A program made the translations under genes and the position numbers. A DNA stretch of 64,000 nt from Lachnospiraceae bacterium (lineage in GTDB: Bacteria; Bacillota; Clostridia; Lachnospirales; Lachnospiraceae), in the NCBI GenBank assembly GCA_019423745.1, contig JAHZAV010000007.1, forward strand, positions 38,082-102,081, given 5' to 3'. A model generated the notes under the pieces. That model was not told the DNA's origin and ran no database searches. It was given only the letters and a program-made list of their open reading frames with translations. This document shows positions 16,079-23,419 of this stretch, piece by piece. The stretch's first letter is position 1. Each line of letters begins with the position of its first letter.

Positions 16079-16327
16079 CTATTTCCCTTTCGGGAACTCT
16101 GTTTTGTTTCCGTCAATCATAATGTACGGCACTTTTAAACATCCGTTATCTTCCCATACCGGAAGATCTGTTTCATGCCCCATGTCCCTTAATACCTGCA
16201 TGAGCGCCGTTGCTTCTCCGTAGTTTACATGGTTTCTTTCCGCGTCTCCTTCTTCTGCTTGATTGTTCAGCAGTGTTACCGCCAGCATAATTCTTTTCTT
16301 TAATTTTACGAAATATGTTTCTTTCAT
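16079..16327 (-). CDS. Hypothetical phage protein
   Basis: 82 residues, MKETYFVKLKKRIMLAVTLLN at the start and VPYIMIDGNKTEFPKGK at the end, with HVNYGEATALMQVLRDMGHE between. Good GGAGG site. It is downstream of three palindromic repeats, so if these are a partition site or operator this is the first gene of the ParAB transcription unit. Family not recognised. Confidence 0.7.
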   Translation of the reverse strand: MKETYFVKLKKRIMLAVTLLNNQAEEGDAERNHVNYGEATALMQVLRDMGHETDLPVWEDNGCLKVPYIMIDGNKTEFPKGK

Positions 16328-16364
16328 TTCCCTTGCCTCCGTCTGTATTTCTTTATGCTTTTAT

Positions 16365-16452
16365 TATATACTTACGGAAGTATATATTCAACTGGCGTTT
16401 TCACTAATCTTACGGAAGTATATTTGTTTATTTTGTATACTTCCGTAAGTAT
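16365..16452. repeat. Three palindromic repeats ATACTTACGGAAGTATA; candidate parS/operator
   Basis: Copies: 16365-16386 (perfect 9-bp arms TATATACTT/AAGTATATA around ACGG), 16409-16422 and, inverted, 16436-16452. The stretch is AT-rich and lies just upstream of the ParAB unit. Such clusters are typical of plasmid partition centromeres and of operators through which ParB or ParA represses its own operon. No other copy was noticed in the window. Confidence 0.65.
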
Positions 16453-16455
16453 TGT

Positions 16456-16746
16456 TCATCTCCCCTGCCGTTCCAGTTCGTCTGCCATCTGTCTTATCGG
16501 AATTTTTACCATGAGGTCTTCATAATTTCCGCTGCCGTTCAGTTCGTAAAGGAACTTTACCCGTCCACTCTTGAAGTAATGCTGTGTCATAATATCAGTT
16601 ACCCTCTGTACCGCGACTTCCCCGTTTATTTCTAACATCATTCCTTCCGGTATGTAGTAAGCGACCTTACGGTCCCCGCTTCTCGCTATTGCAACTAGGT
16701 CCCCTACTTCCAACGGGCATACCGCTTTAAACATCCTTCTTTCCAT
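16456..16746 (-). CDS. Hypothetical phage protein
   Basis: 96 residues, MERRMFKAVCPLEVGDLVAI..., rich in beta-prone segments (VAYYIPEGMMLEINGEVAVQRVTDI) and ending in IPIRQMADELERQGR. Overlaps the membrane protein upstream by 20 nt. The start could also be the ATG of MFKAVCPL. Family not recognised. Confidence 0.65.
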   Translation of the reverse strand: MERRMFKAVCPLEVGDLVAIARSGDRKVAYYIPEGMMLEINGEVAVQRVTDIMTQHYFKSGRVKFLYELNGSGNYEDLMVKIPIRQMADELERQGR

Positions 16747-16954
16747 CGTCCTTCTTCTCCTCTTCCAGTTTTTTTCTTATCTCTTCTTTTGTCAGCGTCC
16801 TTACGTACCATGCAAGTTCGCGCAACAGGACAAACAATATCCCTAAAATTCCCAGAAACGCGAACACTCCTACCAGGACGAAAATAAATTTTACTGCGAT
16901 CCATAAACAGGATACGATTTCCACGATCGCTGCAATCAGGTTATTCAATATCAT
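16727..16954 (-). CDS. Small membrane protein
   Basis: 75 residues: a long hydrophobic region about residues 1-45 able to make two membrane segments (LIAAIVEIVSCLWIAVKFI and LVGVFAFLGILGILFVLL), then a charged cytoplasmic-type tail ending EEEKKDDGKKDV. Overlaps both neighbours. Function unknown. Confidence 0.65.
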   Translation of the reverse strand: MILNNLIAAIVEIVSCLWIAVKFIFVLVGVFAFLGILGILFVLLRELAWYVRTLTKEEIRKKLEEEKKDDGKKDV

Positions 16955-17138
16955 GTTTGCTCTCCCTTCTGTTCTTTTCCTGCATTTGTTTCCTTGCTTT
17001 CTCTATCGCCGGTCTGACCTGGTTAATCGTCCTTAATTGTCTTTTTGCCGGGTTCTCCTGCTGCCCTTTTCTCTTTTCCCATACCATCCGCAATACTTCC
17101 TGTTTGCTCTGGCAATGTCTGTTCTTACGCTTTCCCAT
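16941..17138 (-). CDS. Small basic hypothetical protein
   Basis: 65 residues, very basic (MGKRKNRHCQSKQEVLRMVW...), no cysteine pair or membrane segment. It overlaps the upstream gene by 14 nt and the downstream membrane protein by 14 nt, suggesting translational coupling. Function unknown. Confidence 0.5.
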   Translation of the reverse strand: MGKRKNRHCQSKQEVLRMVWEKRKGQQENPAKRQLRTINQVRPAIEKARKQMQEKNRRESKHDIE

Positions 17139-17556
17139 AATTTCTTCTTTTCTCCCTTCTCCTCTTTCGTTCTACTCTCTGCCGTCTCCTTCTCTGGAAC
17201 CCTTCTTCCTTTGCCTGCTGTACCTTTTTCCTTACTTCCTCCTTGTCAATATTGTTTTCCTCTTCCTGCAACACTTCCAGAACTTCCGCCGTGCATAACG
17301 GAAAGATAAAAGAACATCCGGGATCATATTCCCCCGCTTTCCAGTCTTCTTTGAATTTTTCAAATTTCCCTTTGTATCTCTGCAACGGGTGTTCCTGTTC
17401 CGCTTCATAAATCGCCATCATTATTTTTTCGTCGTCTTCCTTCTTCCAGTTCCACAAATGCCATGCGCTTTTCCCGTCGTAGTCCCATAGGGAAAGAAAG
17501 ACTTCCAGCCCGTCAAATTGTTCGTTTGCCTTTTTTATGTATGCGCTTTCCGGCAA
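17125..17556 (-). CDS. Hypothetical phage protein with basic C-terminus
   Basis: About 143 residues from a TTG at 17554-17556, 5 nt after AGGAGG; a GTG at 17628 is an alternative and would overlap the zinc-ribbon gene by 116 nt. The core contains ANEQFDGLEVFLSLWDYDGKSAWHLWNW and CSFIFPLCTAEVLEVLQEEEN. The end is an Arg/Lys-rich helix. No known family recognised. Confidence 0.6.
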   Translation of the reverse strand: MPESAYIKKANEQFDGLEVFLSLWDYDGKSAWHLWNWKKEDDEKIMMAIYEAEQEHPLQRYKGKFEKFKEDWKAGEYDPGCSFIFPLCTAEVLEVLQEEENNIDKEEVRKKVQQAKEEGFQRRRRQRVERKRRREKRRNYGKA

Positions 17557-17857
17557 TCCGCCCTCCTGTCCTCCTCTTTCCTTTGTGTGGAGCCTTGCCC
17601 TCACTACCATCGGTTTGTATGCGTTCACTCTTTTTCTTCCTTTCCAGCCTGTCTGCTATCCTCAGTACCGCCTCCATACAGCGCCTTATGTTTCCATCTG
17701 TGTTCGCTGTAATGCTCAGTACGTCCGCTATGTCCCTTAATTCCTCTGCTGCCTGCGCGTCTTCTTCTGTCTCTGTGTACTTTTCCATGCACAGCGGGCA
17801 GATTTGCGTTCCCTCCGGTATCGGTTCTCCGCAGAGTAAACATCTTTCCGGTCCCAT
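17513..17857 (-). CDS. Small zinc-ribbon protein
   Basis: About 114 residues. Two CxxC pairs near the start (CLLCGEPIPEGTQICPLC) form a zinc ribbon, followed by a helical segment (AAEELRDIADVLSITANTD) and a basic tail. The ATG of MGPERCLLCGE follows GGGGCGGA and is preferred over an upstream TTG. The 3' end overlaps the next gene. Function unknown. Confidence 0.6.
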   Translation of the reverse strand: MGPERCLLCGEPIPEGTQICPLCMEKYTETEEDAQAAEELRDIADVLSITANTDGNIRRCMEAVLRIADRLERKKKSERIQTDGSEGKAPHKGKRRTGGRIAGKRIHKKGKRTI

Positions 17858-17871
17858 GTGTCCGCCCCTTT

Positions 17872-18171
17872 CTATTCCCAACCTTCCAGTTTTTCAATTC
17901 TCCTTACAAGGTTCCGTTCTCTCTCCAATAACGTCCTGATCTCCTGCGCTGTCAATCCGGTTTCCTCGTACTCATACAGCTTTCTTGCCGCCCTTGCGAC
18001 TCCTACGCCCTGGCACAGTACCGGCTTTCCCGTCCCCCTGCTGATCTCTGTAAGTCTTGTCGGTTTCCTCCTGTTGCCTGTCTGCTTCTTCTCTCTGTTC
18101 ATTTGTGCAGCTTTCTTGATCTGTGTGTAACTCGGAATGTGTTTTCTCATTTCCCAGTCTATACTTTTCAT
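17872..18171 (-). CDS. Hypothetical phage protein with EYEETGLTAQE motif
   Basis: 99 residues. A basic first half (KKAAQMNREKKQTGNRRKPT) and a C-terminal helix KLYEYEETGLTAQEIRTLLERE, a phrase common at the ends of small Firmicutes phage proteins of unknown function. Probably translated with the zinc-ribbon gene downstream, which begins 14 nt after its stop. Confidence 0.6.
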   Translation of the reverse strand: MKSIDWEMRKHIPSYTQIKKAAQMNREKKQTGNRRKPTRLTEISRGTGKPVLCQGVGVARAARKLYEYEETGLTAQEIRTLLERERNLVRRIEKLEGWE

Positions 18172-18184
18172 GCCTTGTCCTCTC

Positions 18185-18355
18185 TCAACATATCATCACG
18201 ACTTCTTTTCCCGTCTCTGTTTCTTTGCCGGAATATACCTTTATGTTCTTCTCCTGCCGGTTCAGTACGATCGCACCCGGCGGAAGGTCCAGAAGAATCT
18301 TGATTAGGTCTTTCACTGTGACTTCTCTTTCGCTCTCATACTCTTTCAGGCTCAT
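18185..18355 (-). CDS. Small hypothetical protein
   Basis: 56 residues from the ATG of MSLKEYESEREVTVKDLIKIL, which overlaps the upstream stop (ATGA). Contains LLDLPPGAIVLNRQEKNIKVY. Coupling to the preceding gene supports it. Family not recognised, but the sequence resembles short phage proteins about interaction with single domains only in length. Confidence 0.55.
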   Translation of the reverse strand: MSLKEYESEREVTVKDLIKILLDLPPGAIVLNRQEKNIKVYSGKETETGKEVVMIC

Positions 18356-18621
18356 AGTTTCTCTAATTCTCCTTTCAATCTTTCTATTTCCTCCTGTACA
18401 CAATCGCATATTTTTTCTTGCAGGCGTTCCGGTATTTCATATTCACTGGATCGCAGCCCGCCTATCCATGCTCTTTTCAGCACTATAATTCTTGTCGGCA
18501 GCTTTCTTTCTCCTTCTTTCTTCCCTGAACACCAAAACATAAAGTCTTCAAGGTTTTTAATCTCTCTCCTTATCTGCTCTGCCCGTTTGAAAGCCTCTTC
18601 TGTCAATCCGGTTCCCTCCAT
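18352..18621 (-). CDS. Hypothetical helical phage protein
   Basis: 89 residues, mostly helical: EEAFKRAEQIRREIKNLEDFMFW, then a basic middle and a C-terminal coil EKICDCVQEEIERLKGELEKL. Overlaps the VRR-NUC gene by 19 nt. Function unknown. Confidence 0.6.
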   Translation of the reverse strand: MEGTGLTEEAFKRAEQIRREIKNLEDFMFWCSGKKEGERKLPTRIIVLKRAWIGGLRSSEYEIPERLQEKICDCVQEEIERLKGELEKL

Positions 18622-18998
18622 CCTATGTACTCTTTAATAACTCTCCTTGCTTCTTCTGCCTCGTAGCATACCGCCGTTTTATACCCGTACTGACTCAGCC
18701 TTTTCAGCCATTCTTCCTGATCCTTTGTCGTCTTATTCTTCCCGAACTTCATTTCAATGTATAACCCGTGATAACCGTTTTTCGGGACCGGCAGGCATAA
18801 GTCCGGCACTCCCGCCTTTACCCCCTGCCGTTTCAGGTTTGCCGCTTCAATCCGGTTCCTGCTGCCGCCGTTCGGTACGTGGTATATCATTTCCAGTTCT
18901 GGGTATCTGCTCTCAAATATCCTGCACCACGTTATCAGTGCTTCTTGCTCCGTCGCTTCGCTCCTTCTTCGGTACTGCTGCCGCGTGTAGTAACCCAT
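18603..18998 (-). CDS. VRR-NUC domain nuclease
   Basis: 131 residues forming a stand-alone VRR-NUC (PD-D/ExK-like) domain: EATEQEALITWCRI, MIYHVPNGGSRNRIEAANLKRQG, the catalytic block GVPDLCLP...LYIEMKFGKNK and QEEWLKRLSQYGYKTAVCY. Phage VRR-NUC proteins act on branched or single-stranded DNA ends during replication or recombination. Lies 2 nt after the HD gene in an operon with a methyltransferase. Confidence 0.9.
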   Translation of the reverse strand: MGYYTRQQYRRRSEATEQEALITWCRIFESRYPELEMIYHVPNGGSRNRIEAANLKRQGVKAGVPDLCLPVPKNGYHGLYIEMKFGKNKTTKDQEEWLKRLSQYGYKTAVCYEAEEARRVIKEYIGWREPD

Positions 18999-19000
18999 TG

Positions 19001-19546
19001 TCAGTCCTCCCGTTCATCAAAATGTGTAGCCTCCATGTCTGCTATGTGGAGCATGACCGCAAGGCGGCTCTGATTAAACGTGTTTCCCAGATCGTAGCTG
19101 CCTCCCTTCGCGCAAAAGTCGTATGCCCCCATATGCCACCGTATCGCCAGTATTTCTTCTTCTGACAGGTCCATGAACGGTAGGATCATAAATACTGACT
19201 TTTCCCCATGTCCTGCCGGGAAATGTCTGCTCGGCCGGTACGTTCCGTCCTCCTGCTTTATGTATGCGTCTGTCTTGCAGAGATCATGAAGCAGGCTTAC
19301 TATTGCCAGTGTTTCAAGGCTGTATTGATTTGATTTCTGTTCATTCTCTTTGACCTTCAATATTCTTCGGAACACATTTATTGAATGAATCGCAAGCCCT
19401 CCCTCGTATGCCCCGTGGTGTCTTGCGCTTGCCGGTGCTTCAAAGAATCCCTTCTTCTCGATCCATTCCAAAAGGTCTTTTGCTCCTTTTCTCCCTATGA
19501 ATCCGAAATAATCCTTGTATATCTCTTTTGCTTCTTCTGGTGTCAT
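19001..19546 (-). CDS. HD-domain phosphohydrolase
   Basis: 181 residues. HD motif residues are visible: HHGAYEGGLAIHSINVF, IVSLLHDLCKTDAY, AGHGEKSVFMI and HIADMEATHFDERED. Such single HD proteins hydrolyse nucleotides or short oligonucleotides. It overlaps the methyltransferase stop by 4 nt. In a phage it might change nucleotide pools or signalling nucleotides; the substrate cannot be read from sequence. Confidence 0.85.
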   Translation of the reverse strand: MTPEEAKEIYKDYFGFIGRKGAKDLLEWIEKKGFFEAPASARHHGAYEGGLAIHSINVFRRILKVKENEQKSNQYSLETLAIVSLLHDLCKTDAYIKQEDGTYRPSRHFPAGHGEKSVFMILPFMDLSEEEILAIRWHMGAYDFCAKGGSYDLGNTFNQSRLAVMLHIADMEATHFDERED

Positions 19547-20511
19547 TGCTTTTCCTCCTGAACTTCTCCTTTTATTATTTTTCTGAAAATACTTTCAAAT
19601 ATTGGAACTGCTATACTATTCCCGGCCTGATTGTACAGTGCTGTGTAATATCTCCCCTTCCTTCGCTGAACACTCTTTGCGCGTTCAAAATCTTCGTCTG
19701 TGTAACCTTGCAATCTCCAACATTCCCGCTCCGTCAAATACCTGTATCGCCCGTTCCCGCAGTCTATTACCTGCGCCGGTGTCCGGTCCTGCCTTGTTGT
19801 GATCGTAAAAGCAAACTCCTTTATGACTGTTGCCCTTTTTATTCCCGTCTTTCCTATTACGTTTCTTACGGACGGCTGTGTTACGTCGTATACTTCCGGT
19901 ACAGCTTCGTTATTTTCAAGAAATTCTTTAATGTCTCTCATTGGTGTTCTTATCAGTTCGTTAAAATTGAACTTTTCCCCATTCATACAGCTTATTGTAA
20001 AAACTCTTTCCCTTGCCTGCGGAAGTCCGAAATCCCTTGCGTCAAGAACGTCATAACTGTTTGTATATCCCATTCCTTCCATTTCTTTCTGGTATCTGAT
20101 AAAATTCGCTATCATGTGTTTGCTTTTTACGTTCTTTACGTTTTCCCATATTACATACCGCGGTTTCCACTCTCCCATCTGTTCTATTATGTGTATCGTC
20201 TCCCACATCAAACTACTTCTTGTTTCGCTACCTTCGTCCGCTCCTTTCTGGTGTCCTGCTATGCTGAAATCTTGACACGGGCTACCGTGTATCAAAATAT
20301 CTGGTTTTAAATTCCATCCTACAACTGTCTGCGTTTTGTATTTCAGTTCTTCCCTGAACATACTGTTGTATGATCTGACTGCCTTTTCGTCGATTTCAAC
20401 GTAGTCTATCGCCTTTGTATCTATTCCTAAGTTTCTTAATGCACAGCGCGGACTTCCTATTCCTCCGAACAGTTCAAGTATTTGAACCGGCTTCTTTCCT
20501 TCTTCCTCCAC
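19543..20511 (-). CDS. DNA (cytosine-5) methyltransferase
   Basis: 322 residues, C5-methyltransferase. Motif I ILELFGGIGSPRCAL, catalytic PCQ motif IV HGSPCQDFSIAGHQKG, motif VI VIWENVKNV, motif VIII ARDFGLPQARERVF and motif X YNQAGNSIAVPIFESI. No partner restriction gene is adjacent, so it is likely an orphan phage methyltransferase that protects phage DNA. Short target-recognition region, sequence specificity unknown. Confidence 0.95.
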   Translation of the reverse strand: MEEEGKKPVQILELFGGIGSPRCALRNLGIDTKAIDYVEIDEKAVRSYNSMFREELKYKTQTVVGWNLKPDILIHGSPCQDFSIAGHQKGADEGSETRSSLMWETIHIIEQMGEWKPRYVIWENVKNVKSKHMIANFIRYQKEMEGMGYTNSYDVLDARDFGLPQARERVFTISCMNGEKFNFNELIRTPMRDIKEFLENNEAVPEVYDVTQPSVRNVIGKTGIKRATVIKEFAFTITTRQDRTPAQVIDCGNGRYRYLTERECWRLQGYTDEDFERAKSVQRRKGRYYTALYNQAGNSIAVPIFESIFRKIIKGEVQEEKQ

Positions 20512-20514
20512 TTT

Positions 20515-20787
20515 TTAATCCTCCCAGTCTATTTCTTCTTCCTTTCTGTTGCCTGGTTTCGCTTTCCATTCGTCCAGGTCAAGGCGTGTTCCGCACTTAC
20601 TGCAATAGTTCCAGTCCGGCGCGACCTGGAACTTATAATCTTTTCGTTTCAGATCGCCGTCGTAGAATGAAAACAGGTGTTTTCCGCATACCGGACAATA
20701 TAAGCTGTTCAGGTACATAAGCGGTGGATTTCCTGAAAGCGTCGGTTTATCGCTTTTCATCCTCTTCGGTTTCCGCGCTTTCCTCAT
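20515..20787 (-). CDS. Double zinc-ribbon hypothetical protein
   Basis: 90 residues with two CxxC pairs spaced by about 30 residues: YCPVCGKHLFSF and YCSKCGTRLDLDEW. This is one zinc ribbon as found in many small phage proteins. It overlaps the upstream membrane protein by 41 nt and ends 3 nt before the methyltransferase start. Function unknown. Confidence 0.7.
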   Translation of the reverse strand: MRKARKPKRMKSDKPTLSGNPPLMYLNSLYCPVCGKHLFSFYDGDLKRKDYKFQVAPDWNYCSKCGTRLDLDEWKAKPGNRKEEEIDWED

Positions 20788-21304
20788 GGTTTCTCGCCTC
20801 CTTGTCCAGTTCCCGTACTGTGTAATCTACAATCCTTCTGAACTTCCTTTCCTCTTTCACTGTCAGTTGATTGTTTACCCGGAAGTAATTTATGTTTTTC
20901 ATCATCTGTATTCTGAACCATGTCTTCCAGTTTTCGTTGTTGATCTTCGCCGCTTCTATCCTCTTTCTGTTTCTCTCTTCGATCTGCCTTGCTTTTTCTT
21001 CCTCTTCTTCCTTTTCTTTCTCTCTGTGCCACATAATGACCGCAGACGCAAGCATAATTACCGCCGTGAAATATCCGTCTATCCTCAGATAGTCCGGCAT
21101 GATCACGACTTTTCCCATCCATTCAAGTACTGTCAGACATGTAATGAATACCATGTTTAGAACAACGTTCATTACCGCTACTCCGTAGAATATGTATATC
21201 AGTGCTTTTCCTGCTGTCATGACTGCTTTTTTCATCATCCGCAGTATGTCCGATTTGGTCAGCTTTTTCAGTCTCTTTCTGATTTTCTTTATCATCTTTT
21301 TCAA
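20747..21304 (-). CDS. Membrane protein with charged coiled-coil
   Basis: 185 residues: a basic N-terminus (KKMIKKIRKRLKKLTKSDI), two membrane segments (residues about 35-60 and 75-92: ALIYIFYGVAVMNVVLNM and GYFTAVIMLASAVIMW), then a long Glu/Lys/Arg coil and FRVNNQLTVKEERKFRRI. No family recognised. Overlaps the DUF2786-like gene upstream by 4 nt. Confidence 0.7.
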   Translation of the reverse strand: MKKMIKKIRKRLKKLTKSDILRMMKKAVMTAGKALIYIFYGVAVMNVVLNMVFITCLTVLEWMGKVVIMPDYLRIDGYFTAVIMLASAVIMWHREKEKEEEEEKARQIEERNRKRIEAAKINNENWKTWFRIQMMKNINYFRVNNQLTVKEERKFRRIVDYTVRELDKEARNHEESAETEEDEKR

Positions 21305-21855
21305 TCCTCCTCGTAACTTCCGATCATTGCCCGCGGTGGCTTTCTCTTGTCCATCATAAGCGACATGAGTGACGCTTTCTTTGCTATCCTCATTTCTTCG
21401 TATGTAGGTTCTCTTCTTTCCGTTCCTTCCTGTTCCTCCGGTTTCTTGTCCCTATACAGGTGGTTTCCGTGTATAAACGCCGCCATAAACACTTCAAGTT
21501 CCCTTTTCATTTCGTTTCTGTAAAACTCAAATAGAAGTTTTATTTCCGCCGCCTCGATCTCCGTACAATCGCAGCCCCTTTTCTTTCTCCGGCTGTATTG
21601 CTTTGTGTACGTGTAATATTTCCTGCTGCCGGTTACTTTGCTGAATATTTGCAGAAGCAACCTTTCTTCAAGTTCTGTGCTGTACCCGAACCAGTGTGTT
21701 TCTGCCTTTTCGGAAAGGATTTCTTCTTCCCTGATCTCGTATTTTTCCATAAATTCCCGGTACAGCTTTTCCGCAGTAGTTTTCTCCCCGCCCACTCCCC
21801 TTTCCGCAAGGGCTTTCAGCTTTTTCAGCTTTTCTTGTGCCTGTTCTCTTGTCAA
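21301..21855 (-). CDS. DUF2786-like phage protein
   Basis: 184 residues. The start KLKKLKALAERGVGGEKTTAEKLYREFMEKY resembles DUF2786, a small domain found in phage and mobile-element proteins. The middle (KYYTYTKQYSRRKKRGCDCTEIEAAEIKLLFEFY) resembles the following domain of that family. Start is a TTG that overlaps the previous TGA stop (TTGA), with GGAGG 9 nt upstream. A part copy of the CATACCAGATAC leader motif lies near 21874. Biochemical role unknown. Confidence 0.7.
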   Translation of the reverse strand: MTREQAQEKLKKLKALAERGVGGEKTTAEKLYREFMEKYEIREEEILSEKAETHWFGYSTELEERLLLQIFSKVTGSRKYYTYTKQYSRRKKRGCDCTEIEAAEIKLLFEFYRNEMKRELEVFMAAFIHGNHLYRDKKPEEQEGTERREPTYEEMRIAKKASLMSLMMDKRKPPRAMIGSYEED

Positions 21856-22103
21856 ATGATTTCGCCTCCTGTTGTATCTGGTTTATCTTCAAACGAAAAG
21901 TTCTCCACAACATTTTTTAAAAGTCTTTCCGCGCGTCTTCCGGCGCACGATCTCATAAATTTTAAATCTTCTTTTGTGAACTTCTCTGCTATTTCTCCTA
22001 TGAAGTCGGTTGCAAACAGAAGTTCGTTCGGTGTTGCTTTCTTCATTCCTTCTGCAAAGTATTTCCTGTCTTGCTTTGTCATTTTTATTTTATTTTCTTT
22101 CAT
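21852..22103 (-). CDS. Hypothetical small helical protein
   Basis: 83 residues from ATG at 22101-22103 (MKENKIKMTKQDRKYFAEG), overlapping the previous stop as ATGA. Contains ELLFATDFIGEIAEKFTKEDLKFMRSC. Longer frames upstream lie inside the radical-SAM-like gene. Function unknown. Confidence 0.65.
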   Translation of the reverse strand: MKENKIKMTKQDRKYFAEGMKKATPNELLFATDFIGEIAEKFTKEDLKFMRSCAGRRAERLLKNVVENFSFEDKPDTTGGEII

Positions 22104-23095
22104 TCCTTCATTCCCCATCCCGGAACCGGAAACCCTGAATGTTTCCACTTTCTGTAAGGTTCGTAATTCCCGAAATCAGGACATATCTTAATTACCGACC
22201 TTGAAGAACTCCATCTTTGCATATGCTGACACGTTTTGAAGTGTATCATCTGTTCCCGTGTGTATTTCTGTTCAATTCCTTTCCGCCATTTCCCGTATTG
22301 ATTTACGTATTTCTGTTTATCGTAAATCATCACGTATGGTACGAAACCCATTTCCCGTAGCGTGTACACCCGGTGCAGGTCTTCTTCAATCGAACTCCAA
22401 TAATTTGTCAGTACATATACACTTGTTCGATCTTGGTTCTTTATTCCGCTTTCTTTGAACATCCTGAATTTTTCTTTGAGTTCTTCTTTTGGGTTGTCCC
22501 ATGCAAAGTGAAAATCTTTTACTTTTATCCCCCGTAATTCCTCTATCAGCGATCCGTTTAAGAACCTGATATCTGTTCCGCCCTGGAAATCTATTCTTGC
22601 CCCTGCCTCTCTTAACTGCCCCAGTAAATCCGTTCTGTCTTTGCAGGCAAGCAAATTCTGATCAAGCAGGATAACATTTCTTTGTCCGTTCCAGAACTCT
22701 TTTAAATCAGCGCTTTTCCTGCTTATGCAGCCGTCTTTCTCCGGTGTTATGCAGAAGCCGTGATCTTTTCTCGGGCAGCCTCTTGTCAACATTCCATAAG
22801 CGGTATCTTTTGTCAGTTCCTGGTATATCCCGTAATCTGGATAAGTATGTTCGACCTCCTCCGGCAGCTTGTTTCTCAGATCATATCCACTCCCGCCCCG
22901 TATGATCTCTTCTGCTTTCATCCCCTGCGGTTCCTGGCTTTCTGTAAAAATTTTGCTCATATACAATCGATCGTACACTGTCCCTGTTTTTGCGAACTCT
23001 ACATTGTCTCCCTTTTTCTTGTGATACGCTGACAGTTTCATAAGCGGAATATTCGGGAAATTGTGTGAATCTACGTCAATAAGCCCTATTTTCAT
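22100..23095 (-). CDS. Radical-SAM-like phage protein with altered cysteine motif
   Basis: 331 residues. Architecture of phage radical-SAM proteins: N-terminal MKIGLIDVDSHNFPNIPLMKLSAYHK (cobalamin-binding-type Rossmann start), then YGMLTRGCPRKDHGFCITPEKDGC, an iron-sulfur region, VILLDQNLLACKDR, and GARIDFQGGTDIRFL. Usual CxxxCxxC is not seen: cysteines here are spaced CX7CX7C. The protein may bind a cluster differently or have lost radical chemistry. Substrate unknown; it lies among early accessory genes. Confidence 0.75.
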   Translation of the reverse strand: MKIGLIDVDSHNFPNIPLMKLSAYHKKKGDNVEFAKTGTVYDRLYMSKIFTESQEPQGMKAEEIIRGGSGYDLRNKLPEEVEHTYPDYGIYQELTKDTAYGMLTRGCPRKDHGFCITPEKDGCISRKSADLKEFWNGQRNVILLDQNLLACKDRTDLLGQLREAGARIDFQGGTDIRFLNGSLIEELRGIKVKDFHFAWDNPKEELKEKFRMFKESGIKNQDRTSVYVLTNYWSSIEEDLHRVYTLREMGFVPYVMIYDKQKYVNQYGKWRKGIEQKYTREQMIHFKTCQHMQRWSSSRSVIKICPDFGNYEPYRKWKHSGFPVPGWGMKE

Positions 23096-23105
23096 TTCCG
23101 CTCCT

Positions 23106-23417
23106 TCAATTCCCTAAAATTATCCTCGTGTAAATTATGTGGCTCAGTTCCGTCGTGCTGAACTCCTCTATCTGTTCAATAGGAACCTGCCTGGGAAGTT
23201 CTCTGATATTCTGCCAGTCAAACATCCTTTCTGCCTTTTTGTATGTCTCCATTCCCAGCCCGAACGATCTGACCGGTCTTTCGCCGCTTATGCCTGTATT
23301 CTCAAAGTTTGCCGCAAACCCTCTGTATACTACCTGCCCCGCAGCGTTTAAAATCATCACTCTGTCGCTGGGTGTGATAGACCGCATAAACTGTCCTAAT
23401 CTGATTTCCATTCCCAC
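23106..23417 (-). CDS. Hypothetical phage protein
   Basis: 103 residues, MGMEIRLGQFMRSITPSDRVMI, with a small beta-rich start (ILNAAGQVVYRGFAANFENTG) and ending FSTTELSHIIYTRIILGN. GTG start at 23415-23417 or the ATG two codons later; GGGAGG upstream. It is 10 nt before the radical-SAM-like gene. Family not recognised. Confidence 0.65.
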   Translation of the reverse strand: MGMEIRLGQFMRSITPSDRVMILNAAGQVVYRGFAANFENTGISGERPVRSFGLGMETYKKAERMFDWQNIRELPRQVPIEQIEEFSTTELSHIIYTRIILGN

Positions 23418-23419
23418 TC

